From: CAINEC01 sp046303115
GTDB taxonomy: Bacteria > Bacteroidota > Bacteroidia > AKYH767-A > OLB10
NCBI GenBank assembly: GCA_046303115.1
Contig: JBKCGZ010000026.1
Span: 7,932-71,931, forward strand
Length of the DNA stretch: 64,000 nt
Direction: 5' to 3'
This document shows positions 8,806-17,462 of the stretch, piece by piece. Each line of letters begins with the position of its first letter. The first letter of the stretch is position 1. The position numbers were made by a program, and so were the translations under genes. The notes under the pieces are model-generated. The model did no database searches and had not been told where the DNA came from. It saw only the letters and a list, made by a program, of their open reading frames with translations.

Positions 8806-9609
8806 ATGAAAAACAGAATCATTAATCTCGTCTTAGCGTCTTTCATTGTTCTCAACTTTGTTTCTTGTGACGACGATGATACAACACCGCCATCAAACGG
8901 AGGAGGAGGCTCAACAACTTATAACGCTGGAGATGTAAGTCTAGAATTTCAAAATATTGCAGGATCTGTTTTCCTTGATCCAACTGGGGCGACAAATTAT
9001 GTGAACTCTTCAGGAGAAACTTTTTCAGTGACCAATTTTAAATACTACATATCAAATGTCAAATTGATAAAAGATGATGGGACAAAATACGTAGTTCCAA
9101 ACTCTTATTATTTAATTAATGCGAATGATACAAACACGTTAAAAGTTAATTTGGCTAATATCCCAGGAGGTAAATACACAGGAGTGGAGTATATGATTGG
9201 CGTGGATAGTACAAGAAATGTTTCCGGTGCTCAGACCGGAGCTTTAGATCCTGCAAATGGTATGTTTTGGAGTTGGAATCAAGGGTATATTTTCTTAAAG
9301 CTAGAAGGCAACTCTCCTGCAGCAAATAATAATTATTTTGAATTCCATATTGGTGGATTCATTGGCGCTAATAGTACATTACGCACTACGTCAATTGATT
9401 TTAGTCCATCAATTCTGGTAGTTGATGGAGGTAAGCGTGATGCAGAAATACACATCTTGGCTGATGTGCTGGAAATATTTAAAAATCCTGTTAATTGGAC
9501 CATAACAGGTCATTCAGCTGTAACAATGCCAGGGGTAAATGCATCTACTGTTGCAACAAATTATGCTGATATGTTCTCATTTGACCATATACATAACGAC
9601 CCACTTTAA
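8806..9609 (+). CDS. MbnP-family lipoprotein, copy 2
   Basis: Paralogue of the preceding lipoprotein with the same architecture. The lipobox is NFVSC with Cys21, followed by an acidic DDDD stretch and a Gly-rich linker that probably tethers the domain to the membrane. Matching family segments are FSVTNFKYYISNVKLI, KYTGVEYMIGVDS, GMFWSW (Trp155 and Trp157) and GYIFLKLEG, then HIGGF. It differs at the C-terminus, which ends in FDHIHNDPL with two extra histidines that the first copy (ending FIRVN) lacks. It has its own well-spaced promoter. The MbnH-like gene starts 51 bases after its stop, so those two are probably the core substrate-enzyme pair. Confidence 0.85.
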   Translation: MKNRIINLVLASFIVLNFVSCDDDDTTPPSNGGGGSTTYNAGDVSLEFQNIAGSVFLDPTGATNYVNSSGETFSVTNFKYYISNVKLIKDDGTKYVVPNSYYLINANDTNTLKVNLANIPGGKYTGVEYMIGVDSTRNVSGAQTGALDPANGMFWSWNQGYIFLKLEGNSPAANNNYFEFHIGGFIGANSTLRTTSIDFSPSILVVDGGKRDAEIHILADVLEIFKNPVNWTITGHSAVTMPGVNASTVATNYADMFSFDHIHNDPL

Positions 9610-9660
9610 TTACAAATAAATTTAGCCGAGGTGAACATCATTTCCGAAGGTAGTTTAAAA

Positions 9661-10692
9661 ATGAAATTAAATTTTAAACATAAATTAATATCTTTTCTAT
9701 CCATAATTGTGATGGTGCATTCTTGTGTGCCTGATGTTGATCCTCCAGTAACTCAACCATTGTTTTATCAGCCTGATGGATTTCCAGCTCCATCAGGTCA
9801 GCTAGCAAATAACCCAGTTACTTATTACGGTTTCAGCCTTGGAAAGAAATTGTTTTATGACCCCATATTATCAGTTGATAGTACTGTTTCGTGTGGGACA
9901 TGTCATCAGCAATGGGCCGCATTTGCAAATCTGGATCATAAATTAAGTCACGGGATAAATGATTTAGAAGGCACTCGTAATTCGCCACCATTATTTAATC
10001 TTGCATGGCATTCTAATTTTTTCTGGGACGGCGGCTCTACGCATATCGAGATGCAACCGATTGGCCCTATTACAAATCCGGTAGAGATGAATGAGTCGCT
10101 GCCAAACGCATTAATGAAGCTTCAGCGATCTTCGTATTACCCCGCAATGTTTAAAAAAGCATTTGGAAGCGATTCAATTACGACGCAGTCAATGACAAGA
10201 GCGCTTGCTCAGTTTATGTCATCATTAATCTCTGCTAATTCAAAATACGATAAGGTTAAAGCTGGTACCGCTACTTTTACGGTTGACGAACAAAATGGAT
10301 ACATGCTTTTCAAAGCAAAGTGTGAGAGCTGTCATAAAGAACCTTTAATGACCGATTTGACATACCGTAACAACGGACTTGATTTACATTTTGCGGCTGA
10401 TCCTGGCAGAGCGCATATTACACTTCAGCCAAGCGACTCAGGAAAGTTTAAAGTACCATCTTTGAGAAATATTGCCGTCTCCTATCCATATATGCATGAT
10501 GGAAGATTGAATTCGCTAAGCAAGGTGATAGATCATTACAGATCAGGAATAGTTCTAAGTAGCACTATAGATCCTCTGCTTTCAAGTGGCAATATTTCAA
10601 TTACTGATGCTGAAAAACAGCAAATAATACTTTTCTTAAATACACTTACAGATCCTACTTTTTTAAACGACAAGCGATTTAGCGAAAAGTAA
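9661..10692 (+). CDS. Di-heme cytochrome c peroxidase / MauG family lipoprotein (MbnH-like)
   Basis: Periplasmic-side lipoprotein with two c-type heme sites, CGTCH at 78-82 and CESCH at 221-225. The ATG at 9661 is preferred over 9631 because it begins a signal peptide with a lipobox (VMVHSC, Cys22). Other family landmarks are LGKKLFYDPILS, GTRNSPPLFNLAW, FWDGG and the YPYMHDGRL segment. Where classical bacterial peroxidases carry a methionine ligand for the electron-transfer heme, this protein has Tyr293 in VIDHYRSG, as in MauG-type enzymes; that alignment is by eye. Its position directly after two MbnP-like lipoproteins points to MbnH, which oxidises a tryptophan of MbnP. An ordinary peroxidase role remains possible. 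The 294 bases after it are very AT-rich. Confidence 0.85.
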   Translation: MKLNFKHKLISFLSIIVMVHSCVPDVDPPVTQPLFYQPDGFPAPSGQLANNPVTYYGFSLGKKLFYDPILSVDSTVSCGTCHQQWAAFANLDHKLSHGINDLEGTRNSPPLFNLAWHSNFFWDGGSTHIEMQPIGPITNPVEMNESLPNALMKLQRSSYYPAMFKKAFGSDSITTQSMTRALAQFMSSLISANSKYDKVKAGTATFTVDEQNGYMLFKAKCESCHKEPLMTDLTYRNNGLDLHFAADPGRAHITLQPSDSGKFKVPSLRNIAVSYPYMHDGRLNSLSKVIDHYRSGIVLSSTIDPLLSSGNISITDAEKQQIILFLNTLTDPTFLNDKRFSEK

Positions 10693-10986
10693 CTCTTCTA
10701 TTTTGTTATTGATTTGTAAAAGCATCTTATTTTGGAATTCAAATCGATTGTATTATCTAGTTCATTTTGGATTGATTAATAGTGATTTTGCATTTATCTC
10801 TAAATGTATTTAATATACTATTGTTTAAAATATAATAAAAAATACATCTTAAGAAAATATAAAATAATATAAAATATAAAAATAATTTATGTTTAAAATA
10901 TTAACATTGCATTGTAAATAAGTGGATAGGCGTGTAGTTAGTTTACCCTTAAAAGGAGTGGTACATTTGACTAACCAACCTGCTAA
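10693..10986 (+). other. AT-rich intergenic region
   Basis: Longest gene-free stretch in this half. From about 10780 to 10920 it is almost entirely A and T, with eight-base inverted arms ATGTATTT at 10804-10811 and AAATACAT at 10840-10847. I see no coding frame or terminator. An AAAAGGAG near 10951 resembles a ribosome site but lies upstream of the -7 element and so is probably not used. Confidence 0.5.
10962..10969 (+). promoter_or_regulatory. -7 element TACATTTG before the 884-residue gene
   Basis: Exact TAnnTTTG, 17 bases before the ATG at 10987. No TTG at 19-21 bases upstream; the nearest T-rich element is TTTA at 10942-10945. The preceding DNA is extremely AT-rich. Confidence 0.45.
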
Positions 10987-13641
10987 ATGAAGAAAGTACT
11001 TCTGTCGTCAATTATTTCTGTAGTGATACTGGTAGCTGTAGCAGGAATTTTTATCTATTATCAATACTATCGCAACGAATCAACAAGCCTTTACGAAGCT
11101 ATTCCTTCTGATGTAGCATGGGTTATATCAGTAGATCCTACGACAGGTGATTTAAAGCGATTAGCTAATACTGGCTTTTTTAATAACCATGATTCTATTG
11201 CAGGACTTGACGATTGGTATAATTCGTTAATCTCACTAGATTCAGCAGTTGTAAAAAATCAAGCACTTCGATCTATTTTCAAAACATATCCCTTGGTGGT
11301 ATCAGGGCATGTTACAGGACCTAACACATTTAGTGAAATTTATTATTTACGCTTAAATAATGCTAATCCCGATGGTGAAGCAGACCAGTTGGTAATGGGG
11401 ATTTTAGGTAAAAAAGTTAAAAAGCAAACTAGAAATTACAATGGAACTGAAATTCGAGAAGTTAGATTGGATAGTGCTCGAATGTTCACATGGTCAGTTT
11501 CAAAAGGTGTTTTTATAGGTAGTTTTACTCCATACCTTGTTGAAGATGCTTTAAGACAACAGAAATATATTAAGAGTTCTTCTCCAGCGGTGAAATTAAT
11601 GGGGTTTGTAGACACCAATAAAAAGAATCTGGTTATAGGTATTCACTATAATGGTTTTCATAAATGGGTTTTGACCCAAGTGAATACTTTATCTGGATTA
11701 AAGTTAGAGCCCTTGCAGCGAGTAGGAGAGTGGTCAATTGCAAAGCTTAATATAAAGTCTGACGGTATTACATTTCAAGGGACAACAACAGTTGATGGTT
11801 CTAACCAGTTTTTATCGTTGTTCAAGGATCAAAAAAGTGTTCCATTAAATGTGTTTAAAATTCTCCCTTCGCGAACTGCAGCTGTAGTTGCGTGGGGAAT
11901 TAGTAGTCCTACCGTATGGCTTAATGATTTCGCTGAATATCTCCAGGAAAATAATGGAATTACAAGTTCTGAAAAGAATAAAGTTTACTTTGAAGATTGG
12001 ATTGGAAATGAAGTTTCATTGATAGTAACAGAACCTGTATCTAGTAATAATGATAATAATTATTTTGCTGCAATAGCTGTTAATAATGTTGTGATTTGTC
12101 AGAAAAAAATGCTGGAGGTTTCTGAATTGGGAAGCGATAATAAGCCACTAGAAGAATCCTATAATGGAATTGCCATTAGAAAGTTAAAGAAAAATGATTT
12201 GATACCTTCTGTTTTGGGGCCATTATTTAATAAACTAAACGGAAGCTATTACTGTATAATTAATAATTATTTTGTTGCATCGAATCAAGTTGCAGCTTTG
12301 AGAGGATTTATCAATGATAATAAAAATAAAAATTTGCTCATTGATCAGAATAGATTTAAAGAAATTACAAATAAAGTACATCCTTTTGGTAATTTATATT
12401 TCTATGCTGGATTTCCCCAATCGGAAAAAATATTTAAATCGATTGCTGCACCTGGATGGCTTGATTGGTTAACACAGTATGGAAATAAAGTTAAAGGATG
12501 GAATGGTATCGCATTAAATATTGGTTCATCTAATGGTGTTTTTAATACAACTGGCTGCTTAAGTTATTTTAATAATATTTCTCAAGGGCCCCATGCAATA
12601 TGGGATTATAAGTGTGATACCACTATCATTGCTGGTCCATTTGCTCCAAAAGTCGATCACGATATATTGTTTGTTCAAGATGCTAATCTTGCCTTATCAG
12701 GAGTAGGAAAGGATGGCACATTAAAATGGAAAAAGTCCCTCGATAGCGAAATAAAGGGTGAAATCAAAACAGTCGATTTTTATAACAATGGAAGTGTTCA
12801 ATATGTCTTTAATACGCTTACAAAAATTTATATGCTTGATTCCTTGGGAGATAATGTTGGTAATTTCCCTATTCAACTACCTGACACAGCTACAACAGGA
12901 ATAGGAGTGTTTCAGCTAAATTACAATACATCTGCTCAACTTTTCATTAGCTGTCGTAATATGGCGGTCTATGCTTATGAGCTGTCAGGTATTCCATTGA
13001 TTAATTATCAGACAGTAACGCTTACGTCCAATGTTAAAACACCACCATTTTTGTCGGTTTATGGTACCAAGCGATACATTACTGTAGTAGATGTAGCCGG
13101 TGTTTGTTATTTTATAACTCCATTTGGCGAGAAAAAATTTAGACTTGATGAGACTATTGGTAAACCAACTTCGAATAGGATATTTTCTGCCAAAGACACT
13201 TCTTCATTATTTATATGGGAAACTAGCGCGGGCATTTTAAAGTGCGCAAAAGGCTCAGGCGGATCAGTTACTTATTTTAGAGCAGAGAATGAATCGATAA
13301 AAGATATTGTATTAGGAAGAAAAAACAGCAAGACTTATTTCGCAGGTAGTGATGGGGATTCTATTCATGTTTTTAATGCTAACGGTACTGAAAAAGTAGG
13401 AGCTAAATTGCCAGCTAATATAATTTTAAAAGATTTAACAGTATTGTTGGATTACAGTGATGTATATATCTCATATCGTGATGGCGAAACCAACAACTTT
13501 TATCTTATAGATGGACTTGGTAGAATTTGTAAAGGGTTTCCTATTAAAGGCTATGGTATCGCTAAAGATATTTCCTCGTCTAATCTTGAATTTATTTTTA
13601 AGTCAGGAACTAATTCGTTTAGCTTATATCAAATTGAATAA
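10987..13641 (+). CDS. Large membrane-anchored protein of unknown function with propeller-like C-terminal half
   Basis: An 884-residue protein not assigned to a family with certainty. The N-terminus is a single membrane anchor (residues about 4-25, then a YYQYYRN basic/aromatic stop), so the bulk should lie outside the inner membrane. Residues about 30-540 contain repeated alpha/beta segments, starting with YEAIPSDVAWVISVDP, that recall DUF3352-type proteins. From about 555 on, short repeats of the kind DILFVQDANLALSGVGKDGTLKW, then YAYELSG, then FITPFGEKKF, then HVFNANG look like a PQQ/WD-type beta propeller. No catalytic motif is visible. It stands alone with its own -7 element after an AT-rich region and faces a convergent small gene. 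Confidence 0.7.
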   Translation: MKKVLLSSIISVVILVAVAGIFIYYQYYRNESTSLYEAIPSDVAWVISVDPTTGDLKRLANTGFFNNHDSIAGLDDWYNSLISLDSAVVKNQALRSIFKTYPLVVSGHVTGPNTFSEIYYLRLNNANPDGEADQLVMGILGKKVKKQTRNYNGTEIREVRLDSARMFTWSVSKGVFIGSFTPYLVEDALRQQKYIKSSSPAVKLMGFVDTNKKNLVIGIHYNGFHKWVLTQVNTLSGLKLEPLQRVGEWSIAKLNIKSDGITFQGTTTVDGSNQFLSLFKDQKSVPLNVFKILPSRTAAVVAWGISSPTVWLNDFAEYLQENNGITSSEKNKVYFEDWIGNEVSLIVTEPVSSNNDNNYFAAIAVNNVVICQKKMLEVSELGSDNKPLEESYNGIAIRKLKKNDLIPSVLGPLFNKLNGSYYCIINNYFVASNQVAALRGFINDNKNKNLLIDQNRFKEITNKVHPFGNLYFYAGFPQSEKIFKSIAAPGWLDWLTQYGNKVKGWNGIALNIGSSNGVFNTTGCLSYFNNISQGPHAIWDYKCDTTIIAGPFAPKVDHDILFVQDANLALSGVGKDGTLKWKKSLDSEIKGEIKTVDFYNNGSVQYVFNTLTKIYMLDSLGDNVGNFPIQLPDTATTGIGVFQLNYNTSAQLFISCRNMAVYAYELSGIPLINYQTVTLTSNVKTPPFLSVYGTKRYITVVDVAGVCYFITPFGEKKFRLDETIGKPTSNRIFSAKDTSSLFIWETSAGILKCAKGSGGSVTYFRAENESIKDIVLGRKNSKTYFAGSDGDSIHVFNANGTEKVGAKLPANIILKDLTVLLDYSDVYISYRDGETNNFYLIDGLGRICKGFPIKGYGIAKDISSSNLEFIFKSGTNSFSLYQIE

Positions 13642-13654
13642 AAAAATCGATTGA

Positions 13655-13963
13655 TCAAATCGAATCAAAGCACTTGTATAGTGTATTAATTAACTTTTGC
13701 TCCTCTTTTGTTTTAATATTCTTATTAATAAACCAATTCTTTTTAAATTCGGAATTGATTTTTATCGAGGTCTGATTTTTATTAATATCGTCCACTTGTA
13801 TTTCAATACGTATTTCAGGTTTTAGAAACTGTTTCTTTGAGCATGCTATGATTCTGCCTGTAGATTTATCAAATTCTTCTACAATAAAATTTCTCTTTTC
13901 AAGCGCTTTAAGGCTTACTTTGCAAACAACATCTTTATCGTAGAAAAAAGAAATCTTACTCAT
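13655..13963 (-). CDS. Small protein of unknown function
   Basis: A 102-residue protein without signal peptide or membrane segment, so probably cytoplasmic. It starts MSKISFFYDKDVVCKVSLKALE and alternates short strands and basic helices; the EIRIEIQVDDINKNQTSIKI region looks like a beta hairpin. No family is recognised. Coding status is supported by a well-formed promoter (TTTG, 19 bases, TATATTTG) just upstream of its ATG and by its tight convergence with the preceding gene (13 bases between stops). Confidence 0.6.
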   Translation of the reverse strand: MSKISFFYDKDVVCKVSLKALEKRNFIVEEFDKSTGRIIACSKKQFLKPEIRIEIQVDDINKNQTSIKINSEFKKNWFINKNIKTKEEQKLINTLYKCFDSI

Positions 13964-13982
13964 AAATTGAAGTGTGGTTTAA

Positions 13983-14013
13983 CAAATATATTAATATTCA
14001 GCAAATAGCCAAA
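13983..14013 (-). promoter_or_regulatory. Promoter of the 102-residue protein gene
   Basis: Read on the minus strand: TTTG (plus-strand CAAA at 14010-14013), 19 bases, then TATATTTG (CAAATATA at 13983-13990). Spacing and both boxes fit the Bacteroidota consensus; the start codon is 20 bases downstream. Confidence 0.65.
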
Positions 14014-14040
14014 TAATCATAATGAAAACAACGAAAAAAA

Positions 14041-14063
14041 GGCTGCTCCTTGCTGGAGCAGCC
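14041..14063 (-). terminator. Bidirectional-type terminator after the OmpA/TSP3 gene
   Basis: Perfect nine-base arms GGCTGCTCC at 14041-14049 and GGAGCAGCC at 14055-14063, with a five-base loop, flanked by seven A on one side and six T on the other. It lies just past the stop at 14088 and ends that gene; the flanks would work in either direction. Confidence 0.9.
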
Positions 14064-14087
14064 TTTTTTATTGGTTTTTATTTAGAC

Positions 14088-15605
14088 TTATTTAACTGAG
14101 AAGTCTACCCTTCTGTTCATTGAATTTAACTTCACTGCAACTGGATCTTTTGAACCTTTAGTTTCAGTTGAAATTCTAGATCCATCAATTCCAAAGCTCT
14201 TTACTAAAATTTCTTTAACGTTCTCAGCACGACGGGCACCTAGACGTTGATTTTCATTGTCGCTTCCAGTAACATCACAATTACCTGTAATAGTAATATT
14301 AACTGAAGGATTTGTTTTCATCATCTTAGCGATAACAAAGATGCGATCATTATAAATTGATTTTACAGTAGCAGATCCTAAGTCAAAGAAGATAGAAGGC
14401 ATGTAACCAGAACCATTTGCACCATTAACTCCATCTTTTCCATGTTGACCAGGTTTAGCAATTGTAATTCCTTGGAAGTTTACTAATGAACCGCTTTCAG
14501 TTGCAGGCTCTAAATCTTTAGAGTCAGCAACGCCATCACCATCTGTATCTACTTCCTGACCATTAGCGTCTACTTTCGCTCCTTTAGCAGTGTATGGGTC
14601 TGCGTCTTTAGAATCAGCAACACCATCACCATCAGTATCTACCGTTGTACCATCACCATATACCTTTGTGCCCTCTGGTGTAGCGTTGTCTTTATCAAAT
14701 AAGTCCGAAACGCCATCTTTGTCTTTATCACCAGAAAGGATATTTACTTTCTCTTTTAAGTCGGCGATATCGTTATAAACAACCTCCATTGGATTAACCC
14801 ATTCCATTGGCTTACTTTTCTTTCCCAAAGTATAGCTCACACCAGCATTTACCATATAGTAACTATCGTATTCAGAAAAAGTCTTGGTTGTTGCATCTAC
14901 ATTGTCAGTAAAAGTTTTGCGATATTCCATCGCTAAGCCTAAGTCAATTTTTCCGATTTTATACTTGAATCCTAATGACAAAGGAATCATCAATTCACTT
15001 GTGCTTCCCGACGATCTTAAAACTGCGCCTGATTTAACGGTATCTGGACCTAAAATAACATCTGTTTTGCTATCTAATGTAATGTCACCATCGAAATGAA
15101 AAACACCGGCACCTAAAGTAGCGACCATGTGGAAATTTTTATTTCTGTTTAAAAAACTAATGTTTCCAAAATTATAAGTCATTTCTAATGCAGCCTCGTA
15201 CATATTGCTCTCATACTTATCTGGAAAAAGTCCAAATGTAGTTGGTGCATTTGGATTCGCAGGATTAAAAGGAAGCCACGTACCTTTTGAGTTATATAAA
15301 TATTCTTTATCGTAAGCTTCAAATCTAGATAGCATTCCACTTGCTCTCAAGCCGATAGAATGAGTTAATTGATAATTAACCATAAGTCCGTAACCTAGGT
15401 TAAAATTTAATTCATCCAACATTCTAGAGTTGTTTTGCGGACCACTGAGCAAATCTCCATTTAAATGGGTAACTCCCAACTTTAACCCAACCGACAAGCG
15501 GTCGAAATCTTTGATATTCGGAAGTCCTCCACCTGAAGAAGTTTGAGCGTAAGATGACGCAGTAATGAATAAGCAAAATGCTAATAGTAAATGCTTAGTT
15601 TTCAT
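14088..15605 (-). CDS. OmpA-family outer-membrane protein with TSP3 repeats
   Basis: Major outer-membrane structural protein that links the outer membrane to peptidoglycan. A signal peptide (MKTKHLLLAF to SSYAQ) is followed by an N-terminal beta barrel (about 25-260; LSVGLKLGVTHLNGDLL and later strands). Calcium-binding thrombospondin type 3-like repeats come next (about 295-380; DKDGVSDLFDKD, then DTDGDGVADSKD twice). The C-terminal OmpA domain (about 395-505) has FDLGSATV, ITGNCDVTGSDNENQRLGARRA and SMNRRVDFSV. An Asp within ITGNCDVTG and the arginines in RRVDF are the usual peptidoglycan contacts. Length 505 is typical. A strong terminator follows. The two exact DTDGDGVADSKD copies show recent repeat expansion. 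Confidence 0.93.
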   Translation of the reverse strand: MKTKHLLLAFCLFITASSYAQTSSGGGLPNIKDFDRLSVGLKLGVTHLNGDLLSGPQNNSRMLDELNFNLGYGLMVNYQLTHSIGLRASGMLSRFEAYDKEYLYNSKGTWLPFNPANPNAPTTFGLFPDKYESNMYEAALEMTYNFGNISFLNRNKNFHMVATLGAGVFHFDGDITLDSKTDVILGPDTVKSGAVLRSSGSTSELMIPLSLGFKYKIGKIDLGLAMEYRKTFTDNVDATTKTFSEYDSYYMVNAGVSYTLGKKSKPMEWVNPMEVVYNDIADLKEKVNILSGDKDKDGVSDLFDKDNATPEGTKVYGDGTTVDTDGDGVADSKDADPYTAKGAKVDANGQEVDTDGDGVADSKDLEPATESGSLVNFQGITIAKPGQHGKDGVNGANGSGYMPSIFFDLGSATVKSIYNDRIFVIAKMMKTNPSVNITITGNCDVTGSDNENQRLGARRAENVKEILVKSFGIDGSRISTETKGSKDPVAVKLNSMNRRVDFSVK

Positions 15606-15704
15606 TGATGTTTTATGTTTTTTTGATTATAGATGCAATAATAATTAAAAAACAAATACAAATTGATACCTCAAAATAATTTAATTAGCAGGTAAATGAT
15701 TCAA

Positions 15705-16355
15705 TTATAGTGTCTTTTGTATTTTCTGAAAACCAATTTTGTTTTGATTTTGTATCAGTTCCAATAAAAATCTCAAATCGGATGAGTTTTCAATAAAATC
15801 AATATTGTCGCTTTCTACAAATAACACAGGTATTGTTGGGTAATCAGATAAATGTTGCTGATATTGCTTGGAAATACTATCAAGATATTCTGATGGAATA
15901 TTTTGTTCATAAGATCTACCACGTTTAGAAATATTTTTTTGAAGTTCCTCTGTCGATTTATTTAAGTATAAAATAAGATCAGGCTGCCGAAGATTTTTAT
16001 TTATTAATTCAAAAAATTTTCTAAATAAATTTAATTCATTACCTTTTAAATTCACGTTGGCAAAGAACATGGATTTCTCAAAAAGATAGTCGGATATAAG
16101 TACTTTATTGTTTTTTGAAGCTGATTCCTGTCGTGCATTTAGTTGTTGGTAGCGTTCCGCTAGGAATGACATTTCTAGAGGGAAAGCAAACCGTTCTGGG
16201 TTTTCATAAAATTGAGGGAGAAAGGTATTGTCCGCAAATTCTTCTAAAACTAAATCAGTATTATAAATTCCAGAAAATATCTTAGCCAGCGAGGTTTTTC
16301 CAGCTCCAATATTTCCTTCAACTGCAATGTATGAGTAGGGTAGCGATGACTTCAT
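15705..16355 (-). CDS. Deoxynucleoside kinase
   Basis: Cytoplasmic kinase that phosphorylates deoxynucleosides (deoxyadenosine/deoxyguanosine type) for nucleotide salvage. The P-loop GNIGAGKTS is at 14-22 after the ATG at 16355. I prefer this start to an ATG at 16397, which would overlap folK and add a non-conserved tail. Further family features are the SDYLFEKSMFFAN segment (the usual D-R/E-Y-F region before the substrate site), then DLILYLNKSTEELQKNISKRGRSYEQ (nucleobase and lid region) and YLDSISKQYQ. Length is 216, normal for the family. It starts four bases after the stop of folK, so the two form an operon. Confidence 0.88.
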   Translation of the reverse strand: MKSSLPYSYIAVEGNIGAGKTSLAKIFSGIYNTDLVLEEFADNTFLPQFYENPERFAFPLEMSFLAERYQQLNARQESASKNNKVLISDYLFEKSMFFANVNLKGNELNLFRKFFELINKNLRQPDLILYLNKSTEELQKNISKRGRSYEQNIPSEYLDSISKQYQQHLSDYPTIPVLFVESDNIDFIENSSDLRFLLELIQNQNKIGFQKIQKTL

Positions 16356-16359
16356 GATA

Positions 16360-16845
16360 TTATTTTTCCTTCTTGAATACGTTAAGTTCATCATCACATT
16401 CCACTAAAAGCTCAGCAATTGTTTTTTTCAAAGATGGATGCGTATAATCAGGAGTTATTTCGTTTAAGGGTATTAAGGTAAATTTTCGCAAATGTAATCG
16501 AGGATGAGGAATTATAAGGTCATTGGTGATAACTTCTAAATCATTGTAAAATAAAATGTCAATATCTATTATGCGAGGTCCATTAATAATCATTCTCGAC
16601 CTTCCTAGTTCAGATTCAATTTCACGGGTCTCGTTTAATAATTCCAAAGGTGTTAAGAATGTTTCAATTATAACAACCTGATTTAAAAAATCACTTTGGT
16701 CTGAAAATCCCCATGGTTCCGTTCGATATAGTGATGACTGTAGTATAATCTTTCCGCACTTTTTCTCAAAGGAACTTAATGTTTCAATAAAGGTGCTTTC
16801 ACAACTTCCAATGTTACAGCCTAAAAGTAATGTTGCTAAATTCAT
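16360..16845 (-). CDS. folK: 2-amino-4-hydroxy-6-hydroxymethyldihydropteridine diphosphokinase
   Basis: Transfers pyrophosphate from ATP to 6-hydroxymethyl-dihydropterin in folate synthesis; cytoplasmic. The protein begins with ATLLLGCNIGSCE (the LGSNxG motif with Cys in place of Ser). It then has SSLYRTEPWGFSDQSDFLNQVV, ESELGRSR and the signature GPRIIDIDILFY, whose Asp residues bind magnesium, then IPHPRLHLRKFTLIPLNEI. Length 161 is normal. It is the first gene of a two-gene unit with the deoxynucleoside kinase. An exact -7 element lies six bases before the start codon, so the mRNA leader would be almost absent. Confidence 0.93.
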   Translation of the reverse strand: MNLATLLLGCNIGSCESTFIETLSSFEKKCGKIILQSSLYRTEPWGFSDQSDFLNQVVIIETFLTPLELLNETREIESELGRSRMIINGPRIIDIDILFYNDLEVITNDLIIPHPRLHLRKFTLIPLNEITPDYTHPSLKKTIAELLVECDDELNVFKKEK

Positions 16846-16850
16846 TAATG

Positions 16851-16858
16851 CAAAATTA
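16851..16858 (-). promoter_or_regulatory. -7 element TAATTTTG before folK
   Basis: Plus-strand CAAAATTA reads TAATTTTG on the minus strand, ending six bases before the folK ATG (TTTGCATTAATG). No TTG at the expected upstream distance. Confidence 0.45.
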
Positions 16859-16903
16859 GTTTTATTTACAAATTGAGCTATTTTAGCAAATCAAAATTTA
16901 ATT

Positions 16904-17416
16904 GTGTCAAAAAAATCGGTTGCCTTTATTCTGTTAGTTGTATTTATTATACAACTTTTTGGGATGACTGCAATGTATTTTTCTCAACGCTATACAATTA
17001 AACAATCAGCTTTAAAAATTATTGAATCAGAAATCGAAAGCAACTTTACAAATCTGAAATTATCTATATTAGAATTTCAATTAGCAAAGTTTGAAGAAAA
17101 TGAATTGTTTATTAACGGACAACTTTATGATATTGTTTCAATTGAATTTTGTGAAGGACATGTGATTGTAAAAGCATTTCATGATACAGGCGAAGAATCG
17201 TTTATAAAAATGACAATCGATTGGTTTGATACATCAAATTCAAATAAATCACCACTTCCTAAGTTGATTTTGAAGACATTTTTTAGTCCTGTAGTTCTGA
17301 TAAAAAAATTCACTTTTAGTTTTTTGAATCTGTTAAATATCCAATTTTATAAAAGACTCTCATTGCAAGTTTTGAATGTTAATAGAATACCTGATACTCC
17401 ACCACCGAATGAGTAG
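16904..17416 (+). CDS. Unrecognised single-pass membrane or exported protein
   Basis: A 170-residue protein starting from GTG at 16904. The N-terminus (MSKKSVAFILLVVFIIQLFG) is a hydrophobic helix that could be a signal anchor. The middle is acidic with ESEIESNFTNLKLSILEFQL and DTGEESFIKMTIDWFD; the end is hydrophobic and basic, with a Pro-rich tail (PDTPPPNE). No family is recognised. It lies divergent from folK and 46 bases before the TonB-dependent receptor gene, so it may be co-transcribed with that receptor; small membrane proteins of unknown role often sit there, but no function follows from that. Confidence 0.55.
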   Translation: MSKKSVAFILLVVFIIQLFGMTAMYFSQRYTIKQSALKIIESEIESNFTNLKLSILEFQLAKFEENELFINGQLYDIVSIEFCEGHVIVKAFHDTGEESFIKMTIDWFDTSNSNKSPLPKLILKTFFSPVVLIKKFTFSFLNLLNIQFYKRLSLQVLNVNRIPDTPPPNE

Positions 17417-17462
17417 TCATTTTGCTAGGTAAAATCTAATATTCACATTTAACAAGTTTAAA

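Noticed and set aside
10951..10958. AAAAGGAG as a ribosome binding site for the 884-residue gene
   Set aside because: It lies upstream of the -7 element TACATTTG and would not be in the mRNA.
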